Below, piece by piece: positions 54,783 to 63,186 of a DNA stretch of 64,000 bases. Location of the stretch: contig CACYHX010000011.1 in assembly GCA_902774365.1 (NCBI GenBank), forward strand, positions 1 through 64,000, written 5' to 3'. The DNA is from an uncultured Bacteroidia bacterium (GTDB taxonomy: Bacteria > Bacteroidota > Bacteroidia > Bacteroidales > F082). Under the pieces are notes generated by a model. It ran no database searches. It was not told where the DNA came from and saw only the letters and a program-made list of their open reading frames with translations. Position 1 is the first letter of the stretch, and each line of letters starts with the position of its first letter. The translations under genes were made by a program, and so were the position numbers.

Positions 54783-54822
54783 AGCCTGTGCAACAAATTG
54801 GCACAGGCTTTCTTTTTCTTTG
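54783..54822 (+). repeat. Terminator-promoter repeat, copy 3
   Basis: agcctgtgc (54783-54791), 9-nt loop, gcacaggct (54801-54809), T-run, TTTCTTTG (54815-54822). 26 nt after the preceding TGA; 91 nt before the AAA+ gene. Confidence 0.85.
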
Positions 54823-54913
54823 CACTGTGAACCGGGCGAGATAGTTTTTTTTTTACGCCGAGGTTGAAAAAACACGGTTCGTGTTCTATCATTATATTGA
54901 TGTAAGATTATGA

Positions 54914-56575
54914 ATGGAGAAAGCTATGGAACCCAAGAAAAAGACGACTAAGAAAATGGACCTGCTGACCGCAGTGGAAAAGATTGTGGAACTGTCGAGA
55001 GACTCGAAACTGGAGCCGGAGTTCTTCAAGAAGGCGGCGCGGCCCATCAAACTTCTTTCCGAGAGGATGGAACTCACCAAGGAACAGGCGGTGATGATGT
55101 CGCTGTTCATTGACAAGAGCAACGACACCATCCGCATGAGTGATCTCTCCGACCACTTCCAGTGCAGCACCACCCGTGTCATCCGCCTCATGAAGGGCGT
55201 GGACGAACTCGAATGCCGCGGCCTGGTGAACTGCAGCCGCACCCGCATGGGCATCACTTACCACGTGCCTATGGAGGTGGTCGAGGCGTTCAAGAAAGAC
55301 GAAAAGTTCGTGCCTCAAAACTATTCTGGCTTGACTTGCGCCGAGTTGTTCGGTCTCATCGACGATATCATGGATATGCGCGACGACAACGAGCTGAGCA
55401 CTGAAGCCGCCGAAAGGAAACTCCGCGACCTGCTCGACAGCAACCAACACCTGATCTTCGTCCAAAAGCTGAAGAGCTTCAACCTTTATGAGAAGGACGA
55501 GATGCTGCTGTTGCTGTTCTCGCACCTGTTTGTCGACAACAACGACGACAACATCGGCTATCACGACTTGAACTTCTTCTACGACCAGCGTTACGAGTGG
55601 AACTACATCAGAAGCCGTTTGGCCAACAACACGCACGTCTTGCTCGACATCAAGATGATTGAGTACAACAACGATGACGGCTTCGTCAACCGCGAGTCGT
55701 TCCGCATGACCTGGAAAGCCAAACAGATGCTGTTCCCCGAGCTGAACCTGGCTTCGATGAAGCAGGATGTCAACAGGAAGGGCCTTATCAAGCATGAATC
55801 CATCGTTGAGAAACAACTCTTCTACGACAAGGGCGTCGCATCACAGGTGGCCGACTTGGGCCAGCTGCTGGAAGAGGGACACTATCGTGAGATCTGCGAG
55901 CGTCTGAAAGGCAAGGGCTATCGCAGCGGCTTCACCTGCCTGTTCTATGGCGCTCCCGGTACGGGTAAGACTGAGACCGTGTTGCAGCTGGCGCGTCAAA
56001 CGGGACGTGACATCATGCAGGTCAACATCTCGGAAATCAAGAGCATGTGGGTGGGAGAGAGCGAGAAGAACATCAAGGCGGTGTTTGACCAGTATCGCGA
56101 GAAGGTCGCACAGCAGTCCGTGACGCCCATCCTGCTCTTCAACGAGGCCGACGCCATCATCGGCAAGCGCCAGGAAGGGGCGGAGCGTGCCGTGGAGAAG
56201 ATGGAGAACTCCATCCAGAACATCATCCTTCAGGAGATGGAGACCCTCGAGGGCATCCTCATCGCCACCACCAACCTGGCCCAAAACATGGACAAGGCCT
56301 TTGAGCGTCGTTTCCTTTACAAAATCAAGTTCAACAAGCCCACACTGGAGGCGAGGATGCAAATCTGGCGCACTATGCTTCCTGACTTGAAAGAGAACGA
56401 CATCCAGACCTTGGCTGAGAAGTACGACTTCAGTGGCGGCCAGATAGAAAATGTTGCCCGTCACTACGCCATAGACACCGTTTTACACGGCAATGCTTCA
56501 TTAGAAACGCTTATAGCACATTGCGACGGTGAACGACTTGAACAGAAAGAAAGCCATAAAATCGGCTTCAAATAA
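54914..56575 (+). CDS. AAA+ ATPase with N-terminal winged-helix-like region
   Basis: A 553-residue protein. The basic N-terminus and residues about 60-125 (MSDLSDHFQCSTTRVIRLMKGVDELECRGLV) look like a winged helix-turn-helix. A middle helical region is followed by the FtsH/Cdc48-type AAA+ module (about 315-553): Walker A GAPGTGKTE (346-354), Walker B ILLFNEAD with Asn410-Glu411 where Asp-Glu is usual, sensor 1 ATTNLAQN and arginine finger FERRF. No peptidase or membrane part. GC is host-like. Could act as a remodeller on DNA-bound partners; its place in the island is suggestive but not proof of a defence role. Confidence 0.82.
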   Translation: MEKAMEPKKKTTKKMDLLTAVEKIVELSRDSKLEPEFFKKAARPIKLLSERMELTKEQAVMMSLFIDKSNDTIRMSDLSDHFQCSTTRVIRLMKGVDELECRGLVNCSRTRMGITYHVPMEVVEAFKKDEKFVPQNYSGLTCAELFGLIDDIMDMRDDNELSTEAAERKLRDLLDSNQHLIFVQKLKSFNLYEKDEMLLLLFSHLFVDNNDDNIGYHDLNFFYDQRYEWNYIRSRLANNTHVLLDIKMIEYNNDDGFVNRESFRMTWKAKQMLFPELNLASMKQDVNRKGLIKHESIVEKQLFYDKGVASQVADLGQLLEEGHYREICERLKGKGYRSGFTCLFYGAPGTGKTETVLQLARQTGRDIMQVNISEIKSMWVGESEKNIKAVFDQYREKVAQQSVTPILLFNEADAIIGKRQEGAERAVEKMENSIQNIILQEMETLEGILIATTNLAQNMDKAFERRFLYKIKFNKPTLEARMQIWRTMLPDLKENDIQTLAEKYDFSGGQIENVARHYAIDTVLHGNASLETLIAHCDGERLEQKESHKIGFK

Positions 56576-56592
56576 AACAATGTAAAGTTTTT

Positions 56593-56632
56593 AGCCTGTG
56601 CTTCGATTCGGCATAGGCTCTCGTTTTCTTTG
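56593..56632 (+). repeat. Terminator-promoter repeat, copy 4
   Basis: agcctgtgc (56593-56601), 9-nt loop, gcataggct (56611-56619, one G-U), T-rich, TTTCTTTG (56625-56632). 17 nt after the AAA+ stop; 30 nt before the next ATG. Confidence 0.85.
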
Positions 56633-56662
56633 CATGTTGTTTAACCTATAAAACTATTCAAT

Positions 56663-56884
56663 ATGAGTAAAGTATTCAAAGTATGGCCCAAGCGGGTCAA
56701 AAGGGTGAACGGCACGGTGCTGACACCCGAGATGGACATTGTGGTTACCACGAAAATTGGCGTTTCTAATCCTTTCTACAATAACGCCCAGGAGATTAAG
56801 GAAGCCTACATGCGCCTCTATCAGTTCGACTACAAGAAAGCCTGCTGCTCTCAGTCGGACTTCAATTACACGGCGTTGGATTGA
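56663..56884 (+). CDS. 73-residue hypothetical protein
   Basis: Start MSKVFKVWPKRVKRVNGTVL; basic first third (WPKRVKRVNG), then EMDIVVTTKIGVSNPFYNNA and a C-terminal acidic/aromatic tail with CCSQSDF. Preceded by a repeat-borne promoter and followed by copy 5 of the repeat, so it is a stand-alone module. Not a recognised family; size and charge would fit a small DNA-binding or regulatory protein. Coding status is supported by the conserved promoter spacing rather than by homology. Confidence 0.55.
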   Translation: MSKVFKVWPKRVKRVNGTVLTPEMDIVVTTKIGVSNPFYNNAQEIKEAYMRLYQFDYKKACCSQSDFNYTALD

Positions 56885-56905
56885 GGAATGTTGATGAAAC
56901 TTTCG

Positions 56906-56946
56906 AGCCTGTGCAATGATTTGGCACAGGCTTTTTGTTATCTTTG
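56906..56946 (+). repeat. Terminator-promoter repeat, copy 5
   Basis: agcctgtgc (56906-56914), 9-nt loop, gcacaggct (56924-56932), T-run, and a consensus TATCTTTG (56939-56946). 22 nt after the preceding stop; 18 nt before an ATG. Confidence 0.85.
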
Positions 56947-56964
56947 CCGCATAAAACCAACCCC

Positions 56965-57045
56965 ATGGAGGAAGAATTAGAGCGCGAGGCAACCTGTGCA
57001 AAAATTGCACAAGTTCAAACAGAAGGGAAAAGACAGAAAAACTAA
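56965..57045 (+). CDS. Tiny open frame (26 residues), perhaps a remnant
   Basis: Reads MEEELEREATCAKIAQVQTE then GKRQKN. Correctly placed behind the copy 5 promoter. It contains a degenerate inverted repeat acctgtgcaa / ttgcacaagt (about 56992-57014) that resembles the island hairpin. The following 110 nt include a second short frame (57077-57127) and look like decayed coding sequence. Low confidence that a functional peptide is made. Confidence 0.3.
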   Translation: MEEELEREATCAKIAQVQTEGKRQKN

Positions 57046-57156
57046 GAATGCTTGAGCCGATTTGGCGTGCGATGACATGGCCGAAATCGTGAAGCGGATG
57101 TGGAATAACTATAAGAAAAAGGCGTGAAAAAAAGCGGGAGCGAATAGTTTTTTCTT

Positions 57157-57164
57157 TATCTTTG
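57157..57164 (+). promoter_or_regulatory. -7 box for parC
   Basis: TATCTTTG, 19 nt before the ATG at 57184. Confidence 0.6.
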
Positions 57165-57183
57165 CAAGCACTTGAAAACGCTT

Positions 57184-59973
57184 ATGGATATCGAAGAAAA
57201 GACGGAATTGGAAAACGAGGACGCACTGAACGAAGTGCCCGCTGATGAATCATTGGAAGGGATGGAAGATGCTCAGGCTCATGAAGATGAGCATCACGTC
57301 ATTCCGCTGAAAGGCATGTTCGAGAATTGGTTTCTCGACTATGCCTCGTATGTCATTCTGGAACGCGCCGTGCCTGCCATCGAGGACGGTCTGAAGCCGG
57401 TGCAGCGCCGCATCCTGCATTCGATGGACGAACTCGACGACGGCCGTTTCAACAAGGTGGCCAACATCGTGGGTAACACGATGAAATATCACCCGCACGG
57501 CGACGCCTCCATCGGTGACGCCCTCGTGCAGCTGGCACAGAAAGACCTGCTCATCGACACCCAAGGTAACTTCGGTAACATCCTCACGGGCGACGATGCC
57601 GCCGCCCCGCGTTACATCGAGGCACGACTCTCCAAATTCGCCAAAGAGGTCGTCTTCAACCACAAGACCACCGACTGGACGCGTTCCTACGACAACCGTA
57701 ACGCCGAGCCGGTGTCGCTGCCGGTGAAGTTTCCGCTGCTGCTGGCACAAGGCACGGAAGGCATCGCCGTGGGTCTGGCATCCAAGTTCTTGCCACATAA
57801 CTTCAACGAGCTGATTGACGCCTCCATCGCCTATCTGCGCGACGAGCCTTTCACCCTCTATCCCGACTTCCCGACGGGCGGCCTGATGGACGTGACCAAC
57901 TACAACGACGGCCTGCGTGGCGGCAAGGTGCGCATCCGCGCACGTATCAGCCAACAGGATAAGAAAACTTTGATTATTAGCGAGATACCATACGGAACCA
58001 CCACAGGCGGCGTCATCGACAGCATCGTGAAGTGCAACGACAAAGGCAAAATCAAGATCAAGAAAATCGACGACAACACCGCCGAGCAATGCGAAATCGT
58101 GATTTACCTGAATCCCGGCGTCTCGCCCGACCAGACTATCGACGCGCTCTATGCCTTCACCGACTGCGAGGTGTCGATTTCGCCCAATGCCTGTGTCATC
58201 GTCAACCAGCATCCAGCATTCATGGGGGTGAGCGAGATACTGAAACTCAGCACCGACCGCACCATGGAGCTTCTCAGCCTCGAACTCCGCATATTGATTG
58301 ATGAGTTGGAGAACAGCTGGCATTGGGTGTCACTGGAGAAGATTTTCTTCGAGAAAGGCATCTACAAGGAGCTGGAAAGCAAGGATTATCCCGATTGGGA
58401 CGCCCTCTATACGGGTATCGAGCGCCGTTTCGACAAATACCGTAAGCTGCTGAAACGCGACGTCACACGTGATGACATGGAGAAACTCTGCGAGAAGCCC
58501 GTCCGTAAGATTTCGAGGTTCGATATCAAGAAAGCCGACGAACAGCTGGCCGACCTTGAACAACGCATGGAAGAGGCGCGCTACAACCTCGACCATATCG
58601 TGGACTATACCATCGACTATTTCCTGCACATCAAAGAAAAATATGGCGAAGGCCGCGAGCGCAAGACCGAGATCCGTAACTTCGACAATATCTCTGCCGT
58701 GGCAGTGGCCGCCAACAACGAGAAACTGTACGTCAATAAAGAAGAAGGCTTCGTCTGCACGGGCGAAGGCCTGAAACGCGAGAAGAACAAGGAAGCCTAC
58801 GAATATGTGTGCGACTGCTCCGACATGGACGACATCATCGTGTTCCATGAAGACGGCAAGTACATAGTAACCAAACTTCAGCCTAAACTCTTTGTGGGTC
58901 AGAAGATTATCCATGTGCATGTGTTCCACAAGAACGACGACCGCACGACCTACAATGTCGTCTATCGTGACGGCAAGAACGGCGCGCCGCATTATGTGAA
59001 ACGCTTCGCCGTGAAAGGTATCACCCGCGACAAGGAATACGACCTCACGCAAGGCAAACCCGGTTCGAAGGTGCGTTATTTCTCTCCGAATCCCAATGGC
59101 GAGGCCGAGATTATCAAGGTGACGCTGGTGCTGTTCAACAAGAAGCAGAAGACCGTTGACTACGACTTCGCTGAGTTGGCAGTTAAGGGCCGCGATGCCA
59201 GGGGCAACCTGCTCACGAAGTACGAGGTCAAGGAAGTGAAGAAGGGTGGGGAAGGTGTCTCCACACTCAACGCTCGCGACATCTGGTTTGACGACACGGT
59301 GCGCCGCCTCAACGCCGACAAGCGCGGACAATATCTTGGCGCTTTCGAAGGTGAGGACAAGATCCTGCAAATCTTCAGCAACGGCGAGTTCAAGATTTCG
59401 GGCTTCGACCTCAACACCCACTTCGACGATGACATGGTGGAGATCCGCAAGTTTGACCCGGATGAGATTTTCTCAGTGATTTATATCGAAGGCGAGACGC
59501 AGAAGCATTACCTAAAGCGTTTCTGCATCGAGGCTGAGACTAAGTTGAACACCCGCACCTCCTTCATTGGCGAGCATCCCGAGGCGAAGTATTTGGGAAT
59601 GAGTACCGACGTGCTGCCTCGTCTGCTGTTGAGCTACAAGGTCAGCGATGCTGGCAACAGCTTCCCCGACGACGAGATCAATGTGGAAGAGTTCATCGGC
59701 ATCAAGAGCTACAAGGCCAAAGGCAAACGCCTCTCGACGAGAGAGATCGACAGCTGGCAGTTCTTGGAACCTTTCCAACCCGAGCCGAGTGAAGATGAGC
59801 CTGCTGATTCTGAGGCTGGTGAGCCTGCCGAAGGAGTTGAAGAGCAGAATACTGCTGGCGAACCTGAAAAAGATGTAAAAGTGGTGGTCAATCCTGCCGA
59901 TGTCCCGATGGAGGTCGTGAAACCTCAAGGTGACGGCGTGCAAATGGATTTGTTTGGGAGTGAATTAGGATGA
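57184..59973 (+). CDS. parC: DNA topoisomerase IV subunit A
   Basis: A 929-residue DNA-cleaving subunit of topoisomerase IV (or its Bacteroidota equivalent), which decatenates chromosomes with ParE. After an acidic N-terminal tail of about 35 residues come LKGMFENWFLDYASYVILER, the winged-helix site HPHGDASIGDAL and the catalytic Tyr144 in AAAPRYIEARLS. The C-terminal half has the beta-propeller-like repeats (FVCTGEGLKREKNKE) and ends in a Glu/Pro-rich tail with a terminal QMDLFGSELG. Start at MDIEEKTE. parE is not adjacent. The stop overlaps the next ATG (ATGA). Confidence 0.93.
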   Translation: MDIEEKTELENEDALNEVPADESLEGMEDAQAHEDEHHVIPLKGMFENWFLDYASYVILERAVPAIEDGLKPVQRRILHSMDELDDGRFNKVANIVGNTMKYHPHGDASIGDALVQLAQKDLLIDTQGNFGNILTGDDAAAPRYIEARLSKFAKEVVFNHKTTDWTRSYDNRNAEPVSLPVKFPLLLAQGTEGIAVGLASKFLPHNFNELIDASIAYLRDEPFTLYPDFPTGGLMDVTNYNDGLRGGKVRIRARISQQDKKTLIISEIPYGTTTGGVIDSIVKCNDKGKIKIKKIDDNTAEQCEIVIYLNPGVSPDQTIDALYAFTDCEVSISPNACVIVNQHPAFMGVSEILKLSTDRTMELLSLELRILIDELENSWHWVSLEKIFFEKGIYKELESKDYPDWDALYTGIERRFDKYRKLLKRDVTRDDMEKLCEKPVRKISRFDIKKADEQLADLEQRMEEARYNLDHIVDYTIDYFLHIKEKYGEGRERKTEIRNFDNISAVAVAANNEKLYVNKEEGFVCTGEGLKREKNKEAYEYVCDCSDMDDIIVFHEDGKYIVTKLQPKLFVGQKIIHVHVFHKNDDRTTYNVVYRDGKNGAPHYVKRFAVKGITRDKEYDLTQGKPGSKVRYFSPNPNGEAEIIKVTLVLFNKKQKTVDYDFAELAVKGRDARGNLLTKYEVKEVKKGGEGVSTLNARDIWFDDTVRRLNADKRGQYLGAFEGEDKILQIFSNGEFKISGFDLNTHFDDDMVEIRKFDPDEIFSVIYIEGETQKHYLKRFCIEAETKLNTRTSFIGEHPEAKYLGMSTDVLPRLLLSYKVSDAGNSFPDDEINVEEFIGIKSYKAKGKRLSTREIDSWQFLEPFQPEPSEDEPADSEAGEPAEGVEEQNTAGEPEKDVKVVVNPADVPMEVVKPQGDGVQMDLFGSELG

Positions 59974-60743
59974 AAAAGTGTCTGTTTCTCATAGGGTTAT
60001 TCTGCGCGTTGGTGCTTTCGAGCTGCCAAACGGAACTGAAATTGGCCAAAACCTTCGTGGCGGAAAAGGCCAACACCCAGGTGGCGGTCTATTTTCCGGA
60101 AAGCGCTGATGTGAAGGTGGAATACAACACCCAGCTCGGCCAGCAAACCGAGGTGCTGAACGGCTTCAACCAGGACCTGTTTCTCGATGTCATGTATAAA
60201 GCTTATGCCAAGGCATTGGGCGATTATGGCCTTGAGGTGTACGTGCCCGAAGACCCTGACCAAGTGCAGGTGGATTCCGTGCATTGGATGGTGGTGCTTT
60301 CGCGAGTGGAGGTCTCGGGCCGCATCACTGAATACGAGGACTATCTCTTCAGCGACACTGACGAATACAGCTATAAGCATCCCTTGAATACGGTCAATGT
60401 GGCTTCATGGTTCGAGGTCAACGACGGCGAGTGGAAGCCGGTGCTGTTTTGCGAGCACAACCTCATGGACGGCTTCGATTCGAAGACGGACTATTCCTTC
60501 TGGGAGAACAAGATTGACTATAAGTATTCCATCGACACCCTTGAACTCAAGGACGTTTACAACTATGCTGTGTATCTGGGCAAGCTTTACGCGGGCTACA
60601 CCTACGACTACATGATGAATAGTTATGTGGGTGCTGAGTTAAAGAAGAGAAATTACAACTATCAACTCCTGCTGCGTTACGACCCGTATAAACAAAAGCT
60701 CCGTTATGCGGAGGACGAGGATCGTTTCATTGAAGTAGAATAG
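59970..60743 (+). CDS. Lipoprotein of unknown function
   Basis: A 257-residue protein with a lipoprotein signal (MKKCLFLIGLFCALVLSSC, Cys19). The start overlaps the parC stop. The mature region has FVAEKANTQVAVYFPESADVKV near the start and a Tyr-rich end (YAGYTYDYMMNSYVG). It resembles an uncharacterised Bacteroidales lipoprotein type often found after parC, but I cannot name a family. Probably anchored in the inner leaflet of the outer membrane. Confidence 0.65.
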   Translation: MKKCLFLIGLFCALVLSSCQTELKLAKTFVAEKANTQVAVYFPESADVKVEYNTQLGQQTEVLNGFNQDLFLDVMYKAYAKALGDYGLEVYVPEDPDQVQVDSVHWMVVLSRVEVSGRITEYEDYLFSDTDEYSYKHPLNTVNVASWFEVNDGEWKPVLFCEHNLMDGFDSKTDYSFWENKIDYKYSIDTLELKDVYNYAVYLGKLYAGYTYDYMMNSYVGAELKKRNYNYQLLLRYDPYKQKLRYAEDEDRFIEVE

Positions 60744-60888
60744 TTTAGTGTTGAGTGTTTAGAGTTTAGAGTCAGTGGGAAGTGTAGAGTTTTTAGTATG
60801 GAGTATTCCTGTAATTGTGACAGACCGCAATACTATCCACGCTCAACTATAAACTGACTCTCAACTATCAACTCTAAACTCTCAACTC
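60744..60888. repeat. Inverted gtttagag-type repeats between converging genes
   Basis: gtgtttagagtttagagtca on the left faces tgactctcaactatcaactc and following units on the right, around a core of about 60 nt (60782-60840). Same repeat family as the kinase/RapZ linker. It sits in the tail-to-tail gap and overlaps the last codons of cdaA, so it may act as a bidirectional terminator. Confidence 0.7.
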
Positions 60889-61647
60889 CTTCTCAATCAT
60901 TTCCTTTAGTTGTTCCCGTTGTACGGTCTGGATCTCTCCTCCCGTCACCATGCTGATATTGCCGGTCTCTTCCGAGACGACGAGGGCGATGCAGTCGTTG
61001 ACCTCGGTCACGCCGATGGCGGCACGGTGACGCAGGCCGTAATGGCCAGGAATGTTGGTCTTCTGTGTTACAGGAAGGATGCAGCGGGCTGCGGTGATGC
61101 GGTTGTGGCGGATGACCATAGCACCGTCGTGCAAAGGACTGTTCTTGAAGAAGATGTTCTCAATCAACGGGTTGCTGATGTCGGCATTGACCACCACACC
61201 CGTCGCGACGATGTCGTCCATGTCGTTTTTGCGCGTCAACAGAATAAGGGCGCCTTGTTTGATGTCCGACATGTTGGTGCAAGCCTTGACGAGTGCGTCG
61301 ATGTCTAAATCCACGTTGCTCCTGACTTTCAGGAACTTGAATTTTCGTGACAGTTTGCCTTCCTGGGCTTGGGCTCCGATGGTAAACAGGAATCGTCTGA
61401 TCTCTGGTTGGAAAATGATGATGAGCGCGATGAAGCCCACACTGACAAAAGCACCAAGGATGGCGGTCAACATTTCCATCTGCAAGAACTTGACCAGCTG
61501 CCAGATGAGGAAGATGGCCACGATGCCGATGAAAATGCTCATGGCGGATGTGCCTTTCAGCAGACGGTACAGCCCGAAGAACAAGGCCGCTACCAGGATG
61601 ATGTCGATGATGTCGAAGACACGGATTTGTATGAAAAGGTCGATCAT
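60874..61647 (-). CDS. cdaA: Diadenylate cyclase CdaA
   Basis: A 257-residue membrane enzyme making cyclic di-AMP from two ATP. Three N-terminal helices (about 10-80) precede the DAC domain with the catalytic DGA (174-176, in LHDGAMVI) and RHR (206-208, in GLRHRAAIG). Cyclic di-AMP controls potassium and osmotic balance. Its start overlaps the folP stop (ATGA), the same folP-cdaA coupling seen in many Bacteroidota. The last residues (LKEMIEKELRV) run into repeat sequence. Confidence 0.95.
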   Translation of the reverse strand: MIDLFIQIRVFDIIDIILVAALFFGLYRLLKGTSAMSIFIGIVAIFLIWQLVKFLQMEMLTAILGAFVSVGFIALIIIFQPEIRRFLFTIGAQAQEGKLSRKFKFLKVRSNVDLDIDALVKACTNMSDIKQGALILLTRKNDMDDIVATGVVVNADISNPLIENIFFKNSPLHDGAMVIRHNRITAARCILPVTQKTNIPGHYGLRHRAAIGVTEVNDCIALVVSEETGNISMVTGGEIQTVQREQLKEMIEKELRV

Positions 61648-62492
61648 GGTTCAAATTTTGCTGCAAAATTACAAAAAGTCCCTACCAATTCGATGGCTTC
61701 GCGTGCATTTTTCACGTCGTGGACACGCAAGATGTCGGCCCCGTTGAGCAGGGCGATGGTGTTCAGCACGGTGGTCCCGTTCTCGGCGGTGTCGGGCGTG
61801 GTGTTCAATACCTTGTTGATCAAAGACTTCCTTGAGATGCCGATGAGGATGGGCAGGCCGTTGTAGCGATAGCGGTTCAAGTCGTTGAGCAACTGATAGT
61901 TGGCTTCAAGACTCTTGCCGAAGCCGATGCCCGGGTCGAGGATGATTTGCTGCTCGCCGTAGGCTTCCAAGGTCTTGCATTGCAGTGCGAAGAAGTCCAT
62001 CACGATTTGATGGATGTCGCCGCCGAGGGTGTATTGGTGCATGGTCTCGGGCGTGCCGATGCAGTGCATCATCACGTAGGGGATGTGGTTTTTGCCGATG
62101 TAAGGCAGCATCTCGTCGTCGAAAAGTCCGCCCGAGATGTCGTTGATGAGGTCGGCGCCTTCGTTGACGCAGGCTTCAGCGACATTTTTCCTGAACGTGT
62201 CGATGGAAATCAGAGTCTCGGGAAAGGCCTTTCGGATGGCTTTCAAGACGGGGACGACGCGTTCCATTTCCTCACTCTCGTTGGCGATGGCGTTGTTGGG
62301 CCTTGTGGAACAGCCGCCGATGTCGATGAAGTCGGCGCCGTCGGCAATCATCTGTTCGCAATGGTGCAAGGCTTTGCCCATCTGGTTGAAACGCCCACCG
62401 TCGGAAAAAGAGTCAGGCGTGACGTTAAGGATGCCCATGACGGCGGGGCGGTCGAAAAGTATGGATTTGTTTTGAGTATTGAGTTTCAACAT
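61644..62492 (-). CDS. folP: Dihydropteroate synthase
   Basis: A 282-residue TIM-barrel enzyme that joins p-aminobenzoate to the pterin in folate synthesis; the target of sulfonamides. Motifs: GILNVTPDSFSDGGRF (20-35), IDIGGCSTRPN (56-66), ISIDTFR, LINDISGG, LDPGIGFGKS and GISRKS. Standard length. It starts MLKLNTQNKS after its own promoter box; translation is coupled to cdaA. Confidence 0.97.
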   Translation of the reverse strand: MLKLNTQNKSILFDRPAVMGILNVTPDSFSDGGRFNQMGKALHHCEQMIADGADFIDIGGCSTRPNNAIANESEEMERVVPVLKAIRKAFPETLISIDTFRKNVAEACVNEGADLINDISGGLFDDEMLPYIGKNHIPYVMMHCIGTPETMHQYTLGGDIHQIVMDFFALQCKTLEAYGEQQIILDPGIGFGKSLEANYQLLNDLNRYRYNGLPILIGISRKSLINKVLNTTPDTAENGTTVLNTIALLNGADILRVHDVKNAREAIELVGTFCNFAAKFEP

Positions 62493-62505
62493 GGTGCTTT
62501 TCTTG

Positions 62506-62513
62506 CAAAATTA
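62506..62513 (-). promoter_or_regulatory. -7 box for folP-cdaA
   Basis: The minus strand reads TAATTTTG, 14 nt before the folP ATG. Confidence 0.5.
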
Positions 62514-62591
62514 CATATTTTTTTGAAAATGGCAAGCGATGCTCATTTTTGCGTTTTAGGGAAAAATAATACGCCATAATTGGATTTTCAT

Positions 62592-62599
62592 TATATTTG
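62592..62599 (+). promoter_or_regulatory. -7 box for the DUF4160/DUF2442 pair
   Basis: TATATTTG, 22 nt before the ATG at 62621. Confidence 0.55.
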
Positions 62600-62620
62600 C
62601 AGGCGATTATTGTATACCTT

Positions 62621-62914
62621 ATGGGACAACTGGCATTTCTAAAGGCGTTCATCCTAGTGGCTATGTCGATTGACGCAAACGACAACCGCCGACATGTCCA
62701 TGTTTTTCAAAAAGGACAACGTCACTTGAAGTCGGTGGCAAAGATTTGGATTGAGTCAAACGGCGAAAAATGCATTGAAATTGCTGAATCAACCCTGCCA
62801 GCCAAGGAGAACAAAGTGTTGGTAGATGCCATTGATCGCCATTGGGAATACATCAACGAACAAATAACGATAACATTCCGTGGAGAAAAGACACGGCCGA
62901 TTAATATCGAATAA
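62621..62914 (+). CDS. DUF4160-like small protein
   Basis: A 97-residue protein, start MGQLAFLKAFILVAMSIDAN. It has the DUF4160-type layout: a HVHVFQKGQR-like strand rich in His, KIWIESNGEKCIEI, and a C-terminal helix before LVDAIDRHWEYINEQ. It is followed 18 nt later by a DUF2442 gene, the usual partner. The pair is frequent in bacterial genomes and looks toxin/antitoxin-like in distribution, but no activity is established here. Confidence 0.65.
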   Translation: MGQLAFLKAFILVAMSIDANDNRRHVHVFQKGQRHLKSVAKIWIESNGEKCIEIAESTLPAKENKVLVDAIDRHWEYINEQITITFRGEKTRPINIE

Positions 62915-62932
62915 GTATAGGAGAATACAGAT

Positions 62933-63175
62933 ATGTGTAAGATTCCAAACGTAAACATAGGCATTAAGGACATGGATTTCACAACTCGTCGAGGCATGTT
63001 CATTGTGCGCCTGACAGATGGACGCGAAATTGCTGTCCCTGTTTCGATGTTCCCTGATATCAAGCAGATGTCACTCAAGGAACGCAACGAATGGATGATT
63101 TTGGATGACCAATACTTCACCTTCGAGCACATGAGTCGTGTGTATTCTGTGCTTGACATTCTTAAAGTAGCCTAA
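62933..63175 (+). CDS. DUF2442 protein
   Basis: An 80-residue protein with the DUF2442 signature: FIVRLTDGREIAVPVSMFP followed by an acidic/aromatic WMILDDQYFTFEHMSRVYSV. Small, soluble, probably beta-rich. Partner of the preceding DUF4160-like gene on one transcript. The DUF1599 gene begins 11 nt later, but the functional link to it is unclear. Confidence 0.75.
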   Translation: MCKIPNVNIGIKDMDFTTRRGMFIVRLTDGREIAVPVSMFPDIKQMSLKERNEWMILDDQYFTFEHMSRVYSVLDILKVA

Positions 63176-63186
63176 AGTCAGTGACT

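Noticed and set aside
48166..56946. Integron attC sites as explanation for the five hairpins
   Set aside because: No GTTRRRY or RYYYAAC core sites, no integrase gene in the window, and the perfect stem plus T-run fits a terminator better.
48150..57127. Prophage or conjugative element
   Set aside because: No integrase, transposase, capsid, tail, relaxase or flanking tRNA/att site seen around the island.
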